Assembly: GCF_014904735.1 (NCBI RefSeq)
Contig: NZ_JACZCR010000025.1
Span: 1-64,000, forward strand
Length of the DNA stretch: 64,000 nt
Source: Microbulbifer hainanensis
GTDB lineage: Bacteria > Pseudomonadota > Gammaproteobacteria > Pseudomonadales > Cellvibrionaceae
Direction of reading: 5' to 3'
Shown: piece after piece, positions 23,407-32,946 of the stretch
How positions within the stretch are numbered: position 1 is the first letter of the stretch
Layout: every line of letters begins with the position of its first letter
Made by a program: the position numbers and the translations under genes
The notes under the pieces: model-generated
What the model was told of the DNA's origin: nothing
What the model saw: only the letters and a program-made list of their open reading frames with translations
Databases searched by the model: none

Positions 23407-24039
23407 ATGGGCAAAACCATTCCGAATGAATCGCTGCAGCAACTGTTTACCGACGCGAGAACACACAGTCACTGGCTGGATAAGCCGGTCGCCGACGAAA
23501 CCCTGAAGCAGCTTTACGACCTGGTGAAAATGGGCCCCACCAGCGCCAATTGCTGTCCAATGCGTGTGTTATTTTTGAAAAGCAAGGAGGCGAAAGAGCG
23601 CCTTAAGCCGGCGCTCAATGAAGGCAACCTGGAAAAAACCATGGCCGCACCGGTGACCGCAATCATTGCCCACGACCTGAGGTTTTACGAATATTTGCCC
23701 AGACTGTTTCCCCACGCGCCGGCGCGCGAATGGTATGTCGACAATGCAGAGCTTGCGGCGATCACCGCTTTCCGCAATGGCTCATTACAGGGTGGTTACT
23801 TTATTCTCGCGGCCCGCGCTGTGGGGCTGGATTGCGGCCCCATGTCCGGCTTTGACAACGCCGCTGTGGATCACGAATTTTTCAGTGAGCCCTGTGAGGG
23901 GGCGGCCTTCCAGCAGGAACACAGTCCTGACAGCCATATCAAGTCAAACTTCCTCTGTAACCTGGGTTACGGCAATCCGGAACTCTTGTATCCGCGCGGT
24001 CCGCGTTTTGGGTTCGATGAGGTGTGCAAGATTATTTAA
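23407..24039 (+). CDS. rutE: Malonic semialdehyde reductase-type nitroreductase
   Basis: The product has 210 residues. The nitroreductase FMN-binding pattern is visible: [28 protein letters not shown] (RutE has GPTSANC.P.R) and [11 protein letters not shown]. The C-terminal [16 protein letters not shown] is also characteristic of RutE/HadB-type enzymes, which reduce malonic semialdehyde to 3-hydroxypropionate in the Rut pyrimidine pathway. No other rut genes are near, so here it may serve another aldehyde or enone. The start is ATG 23407 behind GAGGAG. Confidence 0.88.
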   Translation: MGKTIPNESLQQLFTDARTHSHWLDKPVADETLKQLYDLVKMGPTSANCCPMRVLFLKSKEAKERLKPALNEGNLEKTMAAPVTAIIAHDLRFYEYLPRLFPHAPAREWYVDNAELAAITAFRNGSLQGGYFILAARAVGLDCGPMSGFDNAAVDHEFFSEPCEGAAFQQEHSPDSHIKSNFLCNLGYGNPELLYPRGPRFGFDEVCKII

Positions 24040-24159
24040 GAGTCGCAGGGCTGGCTTCGCCGGGAGATCGCCAAAAAATCCGCTTTAATGCACAGACTGA
24101 ACAAGCGCATCCTCACACCGCCGGTGTCAATGTGAAGGATTGATGCGGGGTTAGGTGCA

Positions 24160-24612
24160 TTAAAAAAGAGGTTTGGCCACCATCAGGAAAACAATCGCCA
24201 CCATCAGCGGGAATGCAATGGCACCGAGCAGGCACCAGGCGCGCATGATGCGGTGTATCTCCGGGTTGCCGGTACCACTCGCCTGGTGACGCAATCGGTA
24301 TTGCAGGTAAACGACTGGAAGCCACAACAGAAAAACGATACCGGTAAGCGCAATGGCAAGTTGAAGCCAGGTCTGTTGAAGCCAGGCAGGGTTGATCGTA
24401 AGCATTCCGACAGCGCTTGCGAGCAGCGCGACGATGGCGCTGCCGGTAAATAGCCAGTCGGCAGTGACAGTTTCACGGCTGATCCAGCGTATCACCTGGC
24501 GGTCGCCACTCAACCAGCCGCGCAGCGTATACCAGGCAATGCCGATCCCGGTGCCGAATACGATAACGGCGCTCAGTACATGGAGCGTCTTCAATAACAG
24601 ATAGGCGGACAT
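24160..24612 (-). CDS. DUF2269-family integral membrane protein
   Basis: The product has 150 residues with four transmembrane helices. The first contains LKTLHVLSAVIVFGTGIGIA, with the His-Val-Leu-Ser-Ala core typical of DUF2269. A second conserved piece is ADWLFTGSAIVALLASAVGM. The family has no proven role. It is a single gene with its start at ATG 24612. Confidence 0.88.
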   Translation of the reverse strand: MSAYLLLKTLHVLSAVIVFGTGIGIAWYTLRGWLSGDRQVIRWISRETVTADWLFTGSAIVALLASAVGMLTINPAWLQQTWLQLAIALTGIVFLLWLPVVYLQYRLRHQASGTGNPEIHRIMRAWCLLGAIAFPLMVAIVFLMVAKPLF

Positions 24613-24681
24613 GTAAAAATCACGTGTGAAGTTTTGAAAAAACTAACACAGCCATCCTGGGCGTTGTTGCTTTTGGCGCAT

Positions 24682-25620
24682 TCATCTGCCTGCAACCGTG
24701 ACCACGTCGCCGAGCCGGCGGCCAATGATTTCCCGCATATCGGCGGCGAGTTCGCGATAGAAATTCCGCCCCGGCGAGCTGGCGCGCCACACCAGGCCGT
24801 GCTCGCGCAGGATGGGTTTCGATTTGAGTTCGCTCACGTGCAGGGCTTCGGGGTCGTGCATCTCGGAATGCACATACAGCCCGGGCAGGAACGCGACCCC
24901 GAGCCCCATAACGACCATCTGGCGCAGCGTATCCAGGCTGGTGCCTTCATAGTCGCGCTGCAATTGCGCCCCGAGCCGGTGGCAGATCTCCTGCACCTGG
25001 TGGTGGAAGTGGTGTTGGTCCTCCAGCGTCAGGACTTTTTCGCCGCGCAATTGCGACGGCGTCACCCTGGCTTTACCGGCCAACGGGTGATCCGCCGGCA
25101 CGACGAACTTGAGCGGCTCGGTAAACAGCGGTTCCACTGCCAGCTCGTCGGAATTGATCGGCAGCGGCAGGATTGCCAGGTCGTAGAGTCCCTCGGCCAT
25201 ATCCCGCTGCAGGTGCCGGGGTGGTGCCTCCCGGACATAGAGCTTCAGTTGATGGTGGCGCGCGTGCAGTTCCGGCAGCACATTGGGCAGCAGGTAGGGG
25301 CCGACCGTCGGCGGTACACCCAGCTTGTAGGTGGCCTGATGCCCCTGGGCGATGACGTCGGCGTTCTCCCTGAACTCCCGCATGGCCAGCAGAATCTGGC
25401 GGGCCTGGTCGAGCAGGGCGCGGCCCTCGGGGGTCAGCAGCGTGCCGGAGCGGGACCGCTCGAACAGCGACAGACCCAGCGCCGCTTCCAGCGTCGCTAT
25501 CTGCGTCGTCAGTGCCGGCTGGCTGACGCCAAGCTCCTCCGCTGCGCGGCGGTAGCTGGAGCGCGTGGCGATGGCGACAAAGTATTCCAGTTGCTTGAGC
25601 GTCGGTTGCGCGGTGGGCAC
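24682..25620 (-). CDS. OxyR-like LysR regulator without the peroxidatic Cys
   Basis: The product has 312 residues. The N-terminal LysR HTH reads LKQLEYFVAIATRSSYRRAA, then QPALTTQIATLE. The effector domain is closest to OxyR: KVLTLEDQHHFHHQVQEICHR occupies the OxyR redox loop (LLMLEDGHCLRDQAMGFC). His204 stands where OxyR has its peroxidatic Cys, while the resolving Cys is kept as Cys213, so classical peroxide sensing is unlikely. The GTG at 25620 with GGGAG is preferred over an ATG 19 codons upstream. It diverges from the carbonic anhydrase/SulP pair and probably regulates it, as LysR genes do for many such pairs. Confidence 0.88.
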   Translation of the reverse strand: MPTAQPTLKQLEYFVAIATRSSYRRAAEELGVSQPALTTQIATLEAALGLSLFERSRSGTLLTPEGRALLDQARQILLAMREFRENADVIAQGHQATYKLGVPPTVGPYLLPNVLPELHARHHQLKLYVREAPPRHLQRDMAEGLYDLAILPLPINSDELAVEPLFTEPLKFVVPADHPLAGKARVTPSQLRGEKVLTLEDQHHFHHQVQEICHRLGAQLQRDYEGTSLDTLRQMVVMGLGVAFLPGLYVHSEMHDPEALHVSELKSKPILREHGLVWRASSPGRNFYRELAADMREIIGRRLGDVVTVAGR

Positions 25621-25738
25621 CGGTTTCTCCCTCGGCAGTTGGTGATAATCACAGGTTATCAGTAAATGGTATTTCATCTTATTGAATTATCACAAAATAA
25701 TGGGGCTCAGGCATAGATGTTGATCAAGAGGAGTTCCC

Positions 25739-26407
25739 ATGGAGCACGTGATATCCGGAGTAGCGAAGTTTCAGAAAGAGGTCTTTCCATCCAAGGAGGC
25801 GCGGTTTCGCAAGCTGGCCAACGGTCAGAACCCAGAGGTGCTCTTCATCACCTGTGCGGACTCGCGTATCGATCCCAACCTGGTGACCCAGACCGAGCCG
25901 GGAGAGCTGTTTATCTGCCGCAATGCCGGCAATGTGGTGCCTCCCCACAGCAACCAGACCGGCGGTACCACCGCCTCCATTGAATTTGCCGTGGCCGCCC
26001 TCGGGGTGTCCCATATCGTGATCTGCGGCCATACCGATTGCGGCGCCATGAAAGGCGCCATCGCGCCGGAAAAACTCGACAGCCTGCCGCACGTCAGGGA
26101 GTGGTTGGGCCACTGCCGCTCTGCTACCGAAGTGGTGCGGGATCGACACGGTGAACTGTGCGCAGATCACCTGGAGGAGGTGACCCGGGAAAACGTACTG
26201 CAACAATTGCAGCACCTGCGCACCCATCCGGCAGTGGCCTCCGGCCTGGCCAACGGCCGCATCACCCTGCACGGCTGGATGTATAACATCGCCAGTGGGG
26301 AAGTCCTCTATCACGACGAGCAGTCGGGTACTTTCCGGGTCATGGACGAAGCGTACCTGGCCGCGTTTGACAGTGATTCCGCCGGCGCGGCTGCGGAGGC
26401 AGGGTGA
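25739..26407 (+). CDS. Beta-class carbonic anhydrase
   Basis: The enzyme interconverts CO2 and bicarbonate. The product has 222 residues. The zinc ligands are Cys39, His98 and Cys101, and the catalytic dyad is Asp41-Arg43 (CADSRIDP, GHTDCGAMKG). It is of the CynT/Can type. The SulP transporter begins one base after its stop codon, so the two are translated together. The upstream 118-base gap to the divergent LysR gene should hold the shared control region. A LysR-type T-N11-A site may be present but was not fixed. Confidence 0.95.
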   Translation: MEHVISGVAKFQKEVFPSKEARFRKLANGQNPEVLFITCADSRIDPNLVTQTEPGELFICRNAGNVVPPHSNQTGGTTASIEFAVAALGVSHIVICGHTDCGAMKGAIAPEKLDSLPHVREWLGHCRSATEVVRDRHGELCADHLEEVTRENVLQQLQHLRTHPAVASGLANGRITLHGWMYNIASGEVLYHDEQSGTFRVMDEAYLAAFDSDSAGAAAEAG

Positions 26408-26408
26408 C

Positions 26409-28052
26409 ATGCGGTTTGACCTGTCGACAATGAGAGGAGACATCACCGGCGGTGTCACTGCCGGTGTGGTGGCGCTGCCGCTGGCGCTGGCGCTGGGCGT
26501 GGCATCCGGTCTCGGCCCCATGGCGGGCCTTTACGGCGCCATTGCCGTCGGTTTCTTTGCCGCGCTGTTCGGCGGTACCGGCGCGCAGATTTCCGGGCCC
26601 ACCGGGCCGATGGTGGTGGTGCTGGCCGGGCTCTTCGCCAGCCTGTCCGGCGATGCGACGCTGATCTTCACCGCCGTGCTGCTCGCCGGTCTTTTGCAGG
26701 TGGTCTTCGGCCTGCTGGGGCTCGGGCATTACATACGGTTGGTGCCCTATCCGGTGATTTCGGGATTCATGACTGGCATTGGCGCCATCATTATCATCCT
26801 GCAGATCAATCCGCTATTGGGCCATGACTCCCCGAGTGGCACGCTCGGCGCGCTCGGCTTCGTGCCATCGGCGCTGTCCGATGTCCACGTGGCCAACCTG
26901 TTGCTCGGCCTGGCCACCCTGGCGGTGGTGTATTTCTGGCCTGCGCGTGTCGGTCGCTACCTGCCGGGCCCTCTGGCGGTGCTGATTGCCGGAACCCTGG
27001 TGGCTTTCTTCGCGCTGGACGTGCCTGTGCTCGGCGATATCCCCACGGGGCTGCCGGAGCTGCACCTGCCGGTCTTTGGAGGCGACCAGATGTTCCTGGT
27101 GATCGAAGCGGCGATCATCCTGGCAGTGCTCGGTTCCCTCGATAGCCTGCTCACCTCCCTGGTGGCCGACAACATGACCCGCGAGCGCCACCACAGCAAT
27201 CGCGAGCTGATCGGCCAGGGTATCGGCAATACGGCTGCCGGCCTGATCGGTGGTATCGCCGGGGCCGGCGCGACCATGCGTACCGTGGTCAATATCCGTT
27301 CCGGCGGCAGCAGCCGCCTGTCGGGCATGATTCACGCGCTGGTACTGCTGGCAGTGGCGCTGGGCCTCGGGCCGCTGGCGTCGAACATTCCGATGGCGGT
27401 ATTGGCGGGCATCCTGGTGAAAGTCGGGCTGGATATCATCGACTGGCGCTACCTCAAGCGGGCGCACAACGGTCCCCGCTGGGATCTGCTATTGATGGCG
27501 CTGGTGCTGGTGCTGACGATTTTTGTCGACCTGATTACCGCCGTGGGTGTGGGCGTGGTGCTGGCGGCGCTGGCATTCGTCAAGCAGGTAGCCGGTTTGC
27601 AGATAGCGCGCCTGCGCAACCTGCCCGAACACCTGGATTCGCCGGCGGACAGGGCAGTTCTTGAGCGCAATCGCGATTCGATCGCACTGTTCAAATTCAG
27701 TGGCCCGCTGAGTTTCGGCGCGGCCGCGGACCTTGGGCATCACGTGCGTGAACACAGCGAGTCGGGCTCGCGGATCCTGATTCTCGATTTTACTGCGGTG
27801 CCCTTCCTCGATCTGTCTGCGACGCTGGCGGTGGAAACCATCGCCGAGGATGCGCGGGACAGCGGCAGGCTGCTGTATATGGCGGGGATGAATGAGGCTG
27901 TGCGTTCGGTGCTGACCGACATGAATGGCGGCCTGCCCGGGGACGGCGAGTTTGCCGACCAGAGCGAAGCCTTGCGCGCTGGTGAGCTGGCGCTGTCGCC
28001 GCGCAATGAAGTGCCTCTGCATACAATTGCGCGACGTGCGGTCGGGGAATAA
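26409..28052 (+). CDS. SulP-family anion transporter with STAS domain
   Basis: The product has 547 residues. About 10-12 membrane helices (residues 10-400) carry the SulP repeats: GVTAGVVALPLALALGVASG near the N-terminus and ISGPTGPMVVVLAGL. The cytoplasmic STAS domain (about 430-530) has DFTAVPFLDLSATLAV. It moves sulfate or bicarbonate, and the fused context with carbonic anhydrase points to bicarbonate, as in BicA. Together with the carbonic anhydrase it would raise internal bicarbonate for anaplerotic and fatty-acid carboxylases. ATG 26409 is used. Confidence 0.93.
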   Translation: MRFDLSTMRGDITGGVTAGVVALPLALALGVASGLGPMAGLYGAIAVGFFAALFGGTGAQISGPTGPMVVVLAGLFASLSGDATLIFTAVLLAGLLQVVFGLLGLGHYIRLVPYPVISGFMTGIGAIIIILQINPLLGHDSPSGTLGALGFVPSALSDVHVANLLLGLATLAVVYFWPARVGRYLPGPLAVLIAGTLVAFFALDVPVLGDIPTGLPELHLPVFGGDQMFLVIEAAIILAVLGSLDSLLTSLVADNMTRERHHSNRELIGQGIGNTAAGLIGGIAGAGATMRTVVNIRSGGSSRLSGMIHALVLLAVALGLGPLASNIPMAVLAGILVKVGLDIIDWRYLKRAHNGPRWDLLLMALVLVLTIFVDLITAVGVGVVLAALAFVKQVAGLQIARLRNLPEHLDSPADRAVLERNRDSIALFKFSGPLSFGAAADLGHHVREHSESGSRILILDFTAVPFLDLSATLAVETIAEDARDSGRLLYMAGMNEAVRSVLTDMNGGLPGDGEFADQSEALRAGELALSPRNEVPLHTIARRAVGE

Positions 28053-28060
28053 CACAGAGA

Positions 28061-28088
28061 GGCCGGCGCTCTATCTTGAGCGCTGGCC
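28061..28088 (+). terminator. Hairpin after SulP gene
   Basis: GGCCGGCGCTC and GAGCGCTGGCC form an 11-bp stem with one G-T pair, eight bases after the SulP stop codon. There is no T-run, so efficient intrinsic termination is uncertain. Confidence 0.45.
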
Positions 28089-28119
28089 GTTCCGCCGGCG
28101 GGCGCTGCGGCTCTAGGAT

Positions 28120-29832
28120 TCAGCGCAGAACATTGTTCTTCAGAAGGTCGACCACCTCGTCGGCGCGGCCGCTGAGCAGCGCCTTGAGTCCGAATAGGGC
28201 AGTAGAGGTGACCTGCTGCGCGGTGACCTCCGGCGGCATGACCAGCTCCATGCGGTTGACGCGGACGTCCAGCAGCGCCGGCCCGTCTGCCGCGAGCCAG
28301 CGCTCCATGGCGTCAGTGAGGTCCTCGGCATTCTCAACCCGCTCGCCCCACAGGCCGCAGATTTGCGCCAACTGGCTGAAGTCGGGGTTTTGCAGCTCGG
28401 TAAAGCTGTCCAGCAGGCCTTCAATCCGCTGCTCCATCTCCACAAATCCCAATGACTGGTTGTTGAACACCAGTAGCTTGACGGGAATTTTTTCCTGCAC
28501 CAGCGTCAGCAGGTCACCCAGCAGCATCGTGAGCCCGCCATCGCCGCACAGGGCGACTACCTGCCGGCCCGGATAAGCCTTGGCAATGCCCAGCGCCTGC
28601 GGGTAGGCGTTGGCCATGGTGCCGTGTAACAGACTGGTGAGGAACGCGCGCCGTCCGTTGGCGTGCAGGTGGCGCAGCAGCCACACCATCGGGGAACCGC
28701 CGTCCGCGGTAAACACCGCATCCACCGCCGCGAGCTCGTCCAGCGTCTGCGCGACAAATTGCGGGTGGATCAGCGTCGGATCCGGTTCCTCCCCGCGTTT
28801 CGCCAGTTGTTCGAGGTCCTCGGTATAACGAGCGCGCAACTCATCGAGGAAAGTGGAATCCTTACTCGGTTCAAGGCGCGGCAGCAGCGCTTCGACGCTG
28901 GCGCCCACATCCCCAACCAGACCCATATCCACTGCAGCGCGGCGACCGATGTGGGTGGCATCGATGTCGAGCTGGATGATCGTGGCCTTGTCCGGATAGA
29001 ACTGCGTATAGGCGAAGTCGGTGCCCAGGCAGAGCAGCAGGTCACAGGTCTGCACGGCGTTGTAGCCGGCGGGGTTGCCGAGGATGCCGTTCATGCCTAC
29101 GTTGCACGGATTGTTCGGCTCCAGAAATTCCTTGGCGCGGGTTGTGTGCACGATGGGCGCGCTCAACTTGCGCCCGAGTTTGATGACGGCATCGTGCGCG
29201 CCGCGGCAACCGATTCCCGCGTAAATAGTGATTTTTTTGGCGCTGTTGAGTTTTTTCGCGAGCTGATCGAGTTCCTGGTCCACTGGGCGCGCCAGTGACC
29301 GGGGGCGATGGACGGCCCAGGGAATGTCGTCGTCGGTTTTGTGCTTGAAGGTATCGCCGTTGACGATGACCACCGCCACCCCGTGTCGGTTGAGGGCCGC
29401 CTGTGCGGCCTGGGTAACGATGCGGCGGGCCTGGTCCGGGTGTGACACGGCTTCGCAGAACACAGAGCACTGCTCGTAGAGTTTTCTCTGGTCCACTTCC
29501 TGGGGAAACCCCAGCCCCTGTTCCGGCCGATCGATATTGGAGGCGATCAACAGCACCGGCGCGCCATTGCGATGACTTTCGAAAATACCGTTAAGGAAAT
29601 GCAGGCTGCCGGGGCCGGCTGTGCCCGCGCAAACGCTCAGTTCCCCGGTTAAATAGGATTCGCCGCCGGCGGCGAGGGCGCCGACTTCTTCATGGCGCAC
29701 GTGCACCCACTCCAGCGATGAGCGGCGCACGGCGTCGGTAAAATGATTGATGGTATCGCCGACAATACCGTAGCAGCGCTTGGCACCGGCCTGGACCAGT
29801 GTGTCGGCGATGATTTCCGAAACGGTGGGCAT
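28120..29832 (-). CDS. PoxB-like thiamine-diphosphate enzyme
   Basis: The product has 570 residues in the three-domain ThDP layout. The activating Glu is in WVHVRHEEVGALAAGG. The ThDP/Mg site is GDGGLTMLLGDLLTLV followed by VFNNQSLG. The central FAD/nucleotide domain lies at about 190-330. This is closest to pyruvate dehydrogenase (quinone)/pyruvate oxidase PoxB, which turns pyruvate into acetate and CO2. The PoxB C-terminal lipid-binding peptide cannot be recognised with certainty. ATG 29832 follows GGAG. The gene starts 29 bases after the FMN glutamate-synthase-like gene, so they form an operon. Acetolactate synthase is less likely. Confidence 0.85.
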   Translation of the reverse strand: MPTVSEIIADTLVQAGAKRCYGIVGDTINHFTDAVRRSSLEWVHVRHEEVGALAAGGESYLTGELSVCAGTAGPGSLHFLNGIFESHRNGAPVLLIASNIDRPEQGLGFPQEVDQRKLYEQCSVFCEAVSHPDQARRIVTQAAQAALNRHGVAVVIVNGDTFKHKTDDDIPWAVHRPRSLARPVDQELDQLAKKLNSAKKITIYAGIGCRGAHDAVIKLGRKLSAPIVHTTRAKEFLEPNNPCNVGMNGILGNPAGYNAVQTCDLLLCLGTDFAYTQFYPDKATIIQLDIDATHIGRRAAVDMGLVGDVGASVEALLPRLEPSKDSTFLDELRARYTEDLEQLAKRGEEPDPTLIHPQFVAQTLDELAAVDAVFTADGGSPMVWLLRHLHANGRRAFLTSLLHGTMANAYPQALGIAKAYPGRQVVALCGDGGLTMLLGDLLTLVQEKIPVKLLVFNNQSLGFVEMEQRIEGLLDSFTELQNPDFSQLAQICGLWGERVENAEDLTDAMERWLAADGPALLDVRVNRMELVMPPEVTAQQVTSTALFGLKALLSGRADEVVDLLKNNVLR

Positions 29833-29861
29833 GTTTGGTCTCCGCAATACCGGGGATTGAA

Positions 29862-31550
29862 TTATTTCCGTTGCGCAGGTGTGCGCCGGATGTCGTTGGT
29901 GCGCGTCTTCTCCAGCTCGATGGCCGGTTTGAAACTATCGGCTCGCGCGGCGCGCCACCAGTGCGCATAAGGGGTGTCGTCCGGGGCATCGAGCAGGGCG
30001 TTATCTTCGAGAAAGTGCCATACGCGATCGACGGGCATGGATTCTGTCGCACTGATTCGCTGGTACAGATGGTGGGGGCGCAGCTCGCTGGGGTGGGTCA
30101 ACCCGGCCGCGGCAACGATGGTGCCCAGTGCTTCCAGTGTTCTCGCCTGGAAGGCGGCGGCCCGCTTGCTCTGCACGTCGACGATGAGACCGCGCTGACG
30201 CCGCGGATCCTGGGTGGTGACGCCGGTCGGGCAGGTGTCGGTGTGACACCGCTGCGCCTGGATACAACCAATCGAGAACATGAAGGGCCGGGCCGCGTTG
30301 CACCAGTCGGCACCGATGGCGAGGCATTCCGCCAGTCCGGAAGCAGAGTAAAGTTTCCCGCTGGCCGCGAGCCGGACCCTGTCGCGCAGGCCGGCACCAA
30401 CCAGCGCATTGCGCATCACAATCAACCCCTCTTGCAGCGGCATGCCAACGTGGTTGGACAGTTCCAGCGGTGCGGCACCGGTGCCGCCTTCCGCGCCGTC
30501 GACCACGATGAAGTCGAGCAGGATGCCGGTTTCGTGCATGGCTTTCATCAGCGCGAGAACTTCGTGAATGTGGCCCACGCACAACTTGATGCCGACTGGC
30601 TTGCCGCCGGACAGTTCGCGCATGCGTGCGGCGAACTCCAGCAGTTCAATGGGCGTGGAAAATGTGGAATGAAAGCGAGGGGAAATACAGTCTTCACCGG
30701 CGGTGACCTTGCGGGTGCGCGCGATTTCCTCGGTGACTTTGGCCCCGGGCAGCACGCCGCCGTGGCCCGGTTTGGCGCCCTGGCTGAGCTTGATTTCGGT
30801 CATGCGAACCTGGTCGTCGCAGGCGGCCTGAAACAGGTCGGGGTCGAAGCTGCCGTCGTCGGCTCTGGCGCCGAAATAACCCGTTCCGAGCTCCCAGACC
30901 AAATCGCCTCCGTGTTTGCGATGGTGCGGGCTGATGCCGCCTTCGCCCGTATCGTGGTAGAAACCGCCGATCGCCGCGCCCTTGTTCAGGGCTTCGATCG
31001 CGGCACCGGACAGGGCGCCAAAACTCATCGCTGAAATATTCAGTAGGGCGGCGGAATATGGCTGTGAGCACTGATCGGTACCCACTTCGACCCGCGCCTT
31101 GGTATCGGCCTTTTCCGCCGGCGCCATCGAGTGGTTCAACCAAGCGTACTCTGCAGACTGCACATCGAGCTCGGTGCCGAAGGGATGAATGTCGCTGGAC
31201 CCTTCGGCCCGGGCATGTACCAGGCGGCGGGCCTCGTAGCTGAATGGCTTGCCCTCTTCATCGCCCTCGACGACGTAGGCGCGCAGATAGGGGCGCAGGT
31301 CGAGGAACAGCCAGCGGATGCGGGCGGCAACTGGATAATTGCGGGTAAGTGTCCAGTGTCGCTGGAATATGTCGTAAGTGCCGAGGGCTACCAGCGAAAG
31401 GCTGGCCAGTGCGCCGAGCAGCCACCAGCCACTGTGCAGCAAGGCGAGAAGGACGAAAAACGGGGTCGCGAGCAGCGCCGCCAGGGGGATGATGGCGCGC
31501 TTGATACCATTCTTGCCGGAGTAGGCCCGCAAGGCTTCAGAAATGATCAT
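29862..31550 (-). CDS. FMN-binding glutamate synthase-family protein
   Basis: The product has 562 residues. The N-terminal region (about 18-60) contains two membrane helices. The rest is the glutamate-synthase FMN domain: ISAMSFGALSGAAIEALNKG, then GEGGISPHH, GAKPGHGGVLPGAKV and VDGAEGGTGAAPLEL. The iron-sulfur cysteines occur in GCIQAQRCHTDTCPTGV. It lacks the glutaminase and structural domains, so it is not classical GltB. Such membrane-anchored homologues are common, and their true substrate is unknown. It lies in one transcription direction with PoxB. Confidence 0.9.
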   Translation of the reverse strand: MIISEALRAYSGKNGIKRAIIPLAALLATPFFVLLALLHSGWWLLGALASLSLVALGTYDIFQRHWTLTRNYPVAARIRWLFLDLRPYLRAYVVEGDEEGKPFSYEARRLVHARAEGSSDIHPFGTELDVQSAEYAWLNHSMAPAEKADTKARVEVGTDQCSQPYSAALLNISAMSFGALSGAAIEALNKGAAIGGFYHDTGEGGISPHHRKHGGDLVWELGTGYFGARADDGSFDPDLFQAACDDQVRMTEIKLSQGAKPGHGGVLPGAKVTEEIARTRKVTAGEDCISPRFHSTFSTPIELLEFAARMRELSGGKPVGIKLCVGHIHEVLALMKAMHETGILLDFIVVDGAEGGTGAAPLELSNHVGMPLQEGLIVMRNALVGAGLRDRVRLAASGKLYSASGLAECLAIGADWCNAARPFMFSIGCIQAQRCHTDTCPTGVTTQDPRRQRGLIVDVQSKRAAAFQARTLEALGTIVAAAGLTHPSELRPHHLYQRISATESMPVDRVWHFLEDNALLDAPDDTPYAHWWRAARADSFKPAIELEKTRTNDIRRTPAQRK

Positions 31551-31650
31551 AGGGAGCAGTTTGGCATCCAGTGCCGGTTGCTACCAGTCACTGTGGGGCA
31601 GCTGGGAAAGACTACCAGGGCTCTACCGCTATAAAGGAAGTCGGGCCGGC

Positions 31651-32808
31651 CTACAAACCGGCTGCTGTCGCCGCCCGAGGCTGATCTGGAGAAACCTGTT
31701 CAATCGCCGTGACCACGGCGCGATCTTTGAGTTCGGACAGGATTTCGTCCAGTTCCAGTAGCTGCCAGCAGGCCGAGGCGCCGGGGGTCCGGTAGTCTCC
31801 GCGCAGTATCTTGCGCGCCAGCGCTGCCGCCGGCGCGGCGGGAATCCATGGGCCGTCGCCGTTCAGTCCCAAAATCTGCCACTGCCAGCTGGCGGATTGG
31901 CCGCGCGTCGTGTTGCCGTCGACGCGAATGCGCATGCCCCCGTGGGGGCTGCCGCCGGGCCAGCGGGCGGCAAGGCGATGGCCGAGGCGGGCGATCCATG
32001 GATTTGCGGCGGGAATCTGCAGGCGCGCGAGGTGGGCGCACAGGGCCAGACCCAGCTGCAGCGGGCGCGGTTGTACTCCGGTACCGAAGCGGGCGCTCTG
32101 CAAACCGCGGAATGCGCGGGGGCACAATTCCAGATCGGGCACATCGAAATTGCACAGCCAGCGTTCGCCCACCGGGTGCGCGAGTTGAACCTTGCGCAGG
32201 GCATCGCCGGCAAACGTCTCGTGCCACTCGCCGTTCTGCAACATCGGGAAACCCTGTCCCAGCGCCTCGAATCCGGCGCGTACTGTCGCCAGGCCGCGGG
32301 CAATGCGGTGCGCCGGGGCGATATCGATGTCCACTGCGCGGATCTGTGGGAGTTCGCGACTGATCTGTTTCAGTACGGCCGAACTCATCGCCGGCAGCGT
32401 ACTGGCGCCGGATACCAGCGTCACGTCGGCGGCTTCCGCGGCCGGGCCGAGGCGCTGGAAATCGCAGACAAATCGCCGTCCGTCGGCGATATCGATATAG
32501 GGGGTCCGGGCCTGGATGCAGGCCTGCGCTACGCGGTAGTCCTGGCACTGGAAGGGGCCGGCGCAGTGAATCAGCAGGTCGAGATTCAGGGACTTGAGCT
32601 GGGCGGCGAGGTTGACCGCGTCGCGCTCGAGGCGCAGTCCCTCGGCGGGGCAGGGGAGTCGGGAGGCGCAGAGTTCGGCCTGGAACTTGTCGCGGCCGGC
32701 AATGATCAGGTTGAGACCGGGTTCATCGCTCAGCAATTGCGCGATACGGGAGCCGAAAGTGCCGTAGCCGCCCAGTATCAGTACGCGCTTGTTCAGGTTT
32801 TTGACCAT
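31651..32808 (-). CDS. Saccharopine dehydrogenase-like NAD(P)-binding protein
   Basis: The product has 385 residues. The Rossmann start VLILGGYGTFGSRIAQLL is followed by IIAGRDK and DLLIHCAGPFQCQDY. Both are characteristic of the saccharopine dehydrogenase NADP-binding family (PF03435). The C-terminal domain is not the lysine-pathway one, and the reaction is unknown. It is upstream of the FMN glutamate-synthase-like gene with a gap of 100 bases, and may be co-transcribed with it. The start is ATG 32808. Confidence 0.85.
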   Translation of the reverse strand: MVKNLNKRVLILGGYGTFGSRIAQLLSDEPGLNLIIAGRDKFQAELCASRLPCPAEGLRLERDAVNLAAQLKSLNLDLLIHCAGPFQCQDYRVAQACIQARTPYIDIADGRRFVCDFQRLGPAAEAADVTLVSGASTLPAMSSAVLKQISRELPQIRAVDIDIAPAHRIARGLATVRAGFEALGQGFPMLQNGEWHETFAGDALRKVQLAHPVGERWLCNFDVPDLELCPRAFRGLQSARFGTGVQPRPLQLGLALCAHLARLQIPAANPWIARLGHRLAARWPGGSPHGGMRIRVDGNTTRGQSASWQWQILGLNGDGPWIPAAPAAALARKILRGDYRTPGASACWQLLELDEILSELKDRAVVTAIEQVSPDQPRAATAAGL

Positions 32809-32946
32809 GGTCCTGCGCCCGTCTTATCAGTCCGTTGATTCTACGCAGAAGTTCCGACCGCTGGCCGCGATCCCTCTCGCAGACTGTCACTGCGCTGACC
32901 GCTGCGGGCGGTCATTTCTGCGCCAGTTACTGGTGATTATCGGGCT

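Noticed and set aside
24682..25620. Naming the LysR gene oxyR
   Set aside because: The peroxidatic Cys position is His, and the neighbours are carbonic anhydrase and SulP, so the peroxide-sensor name would mislead.
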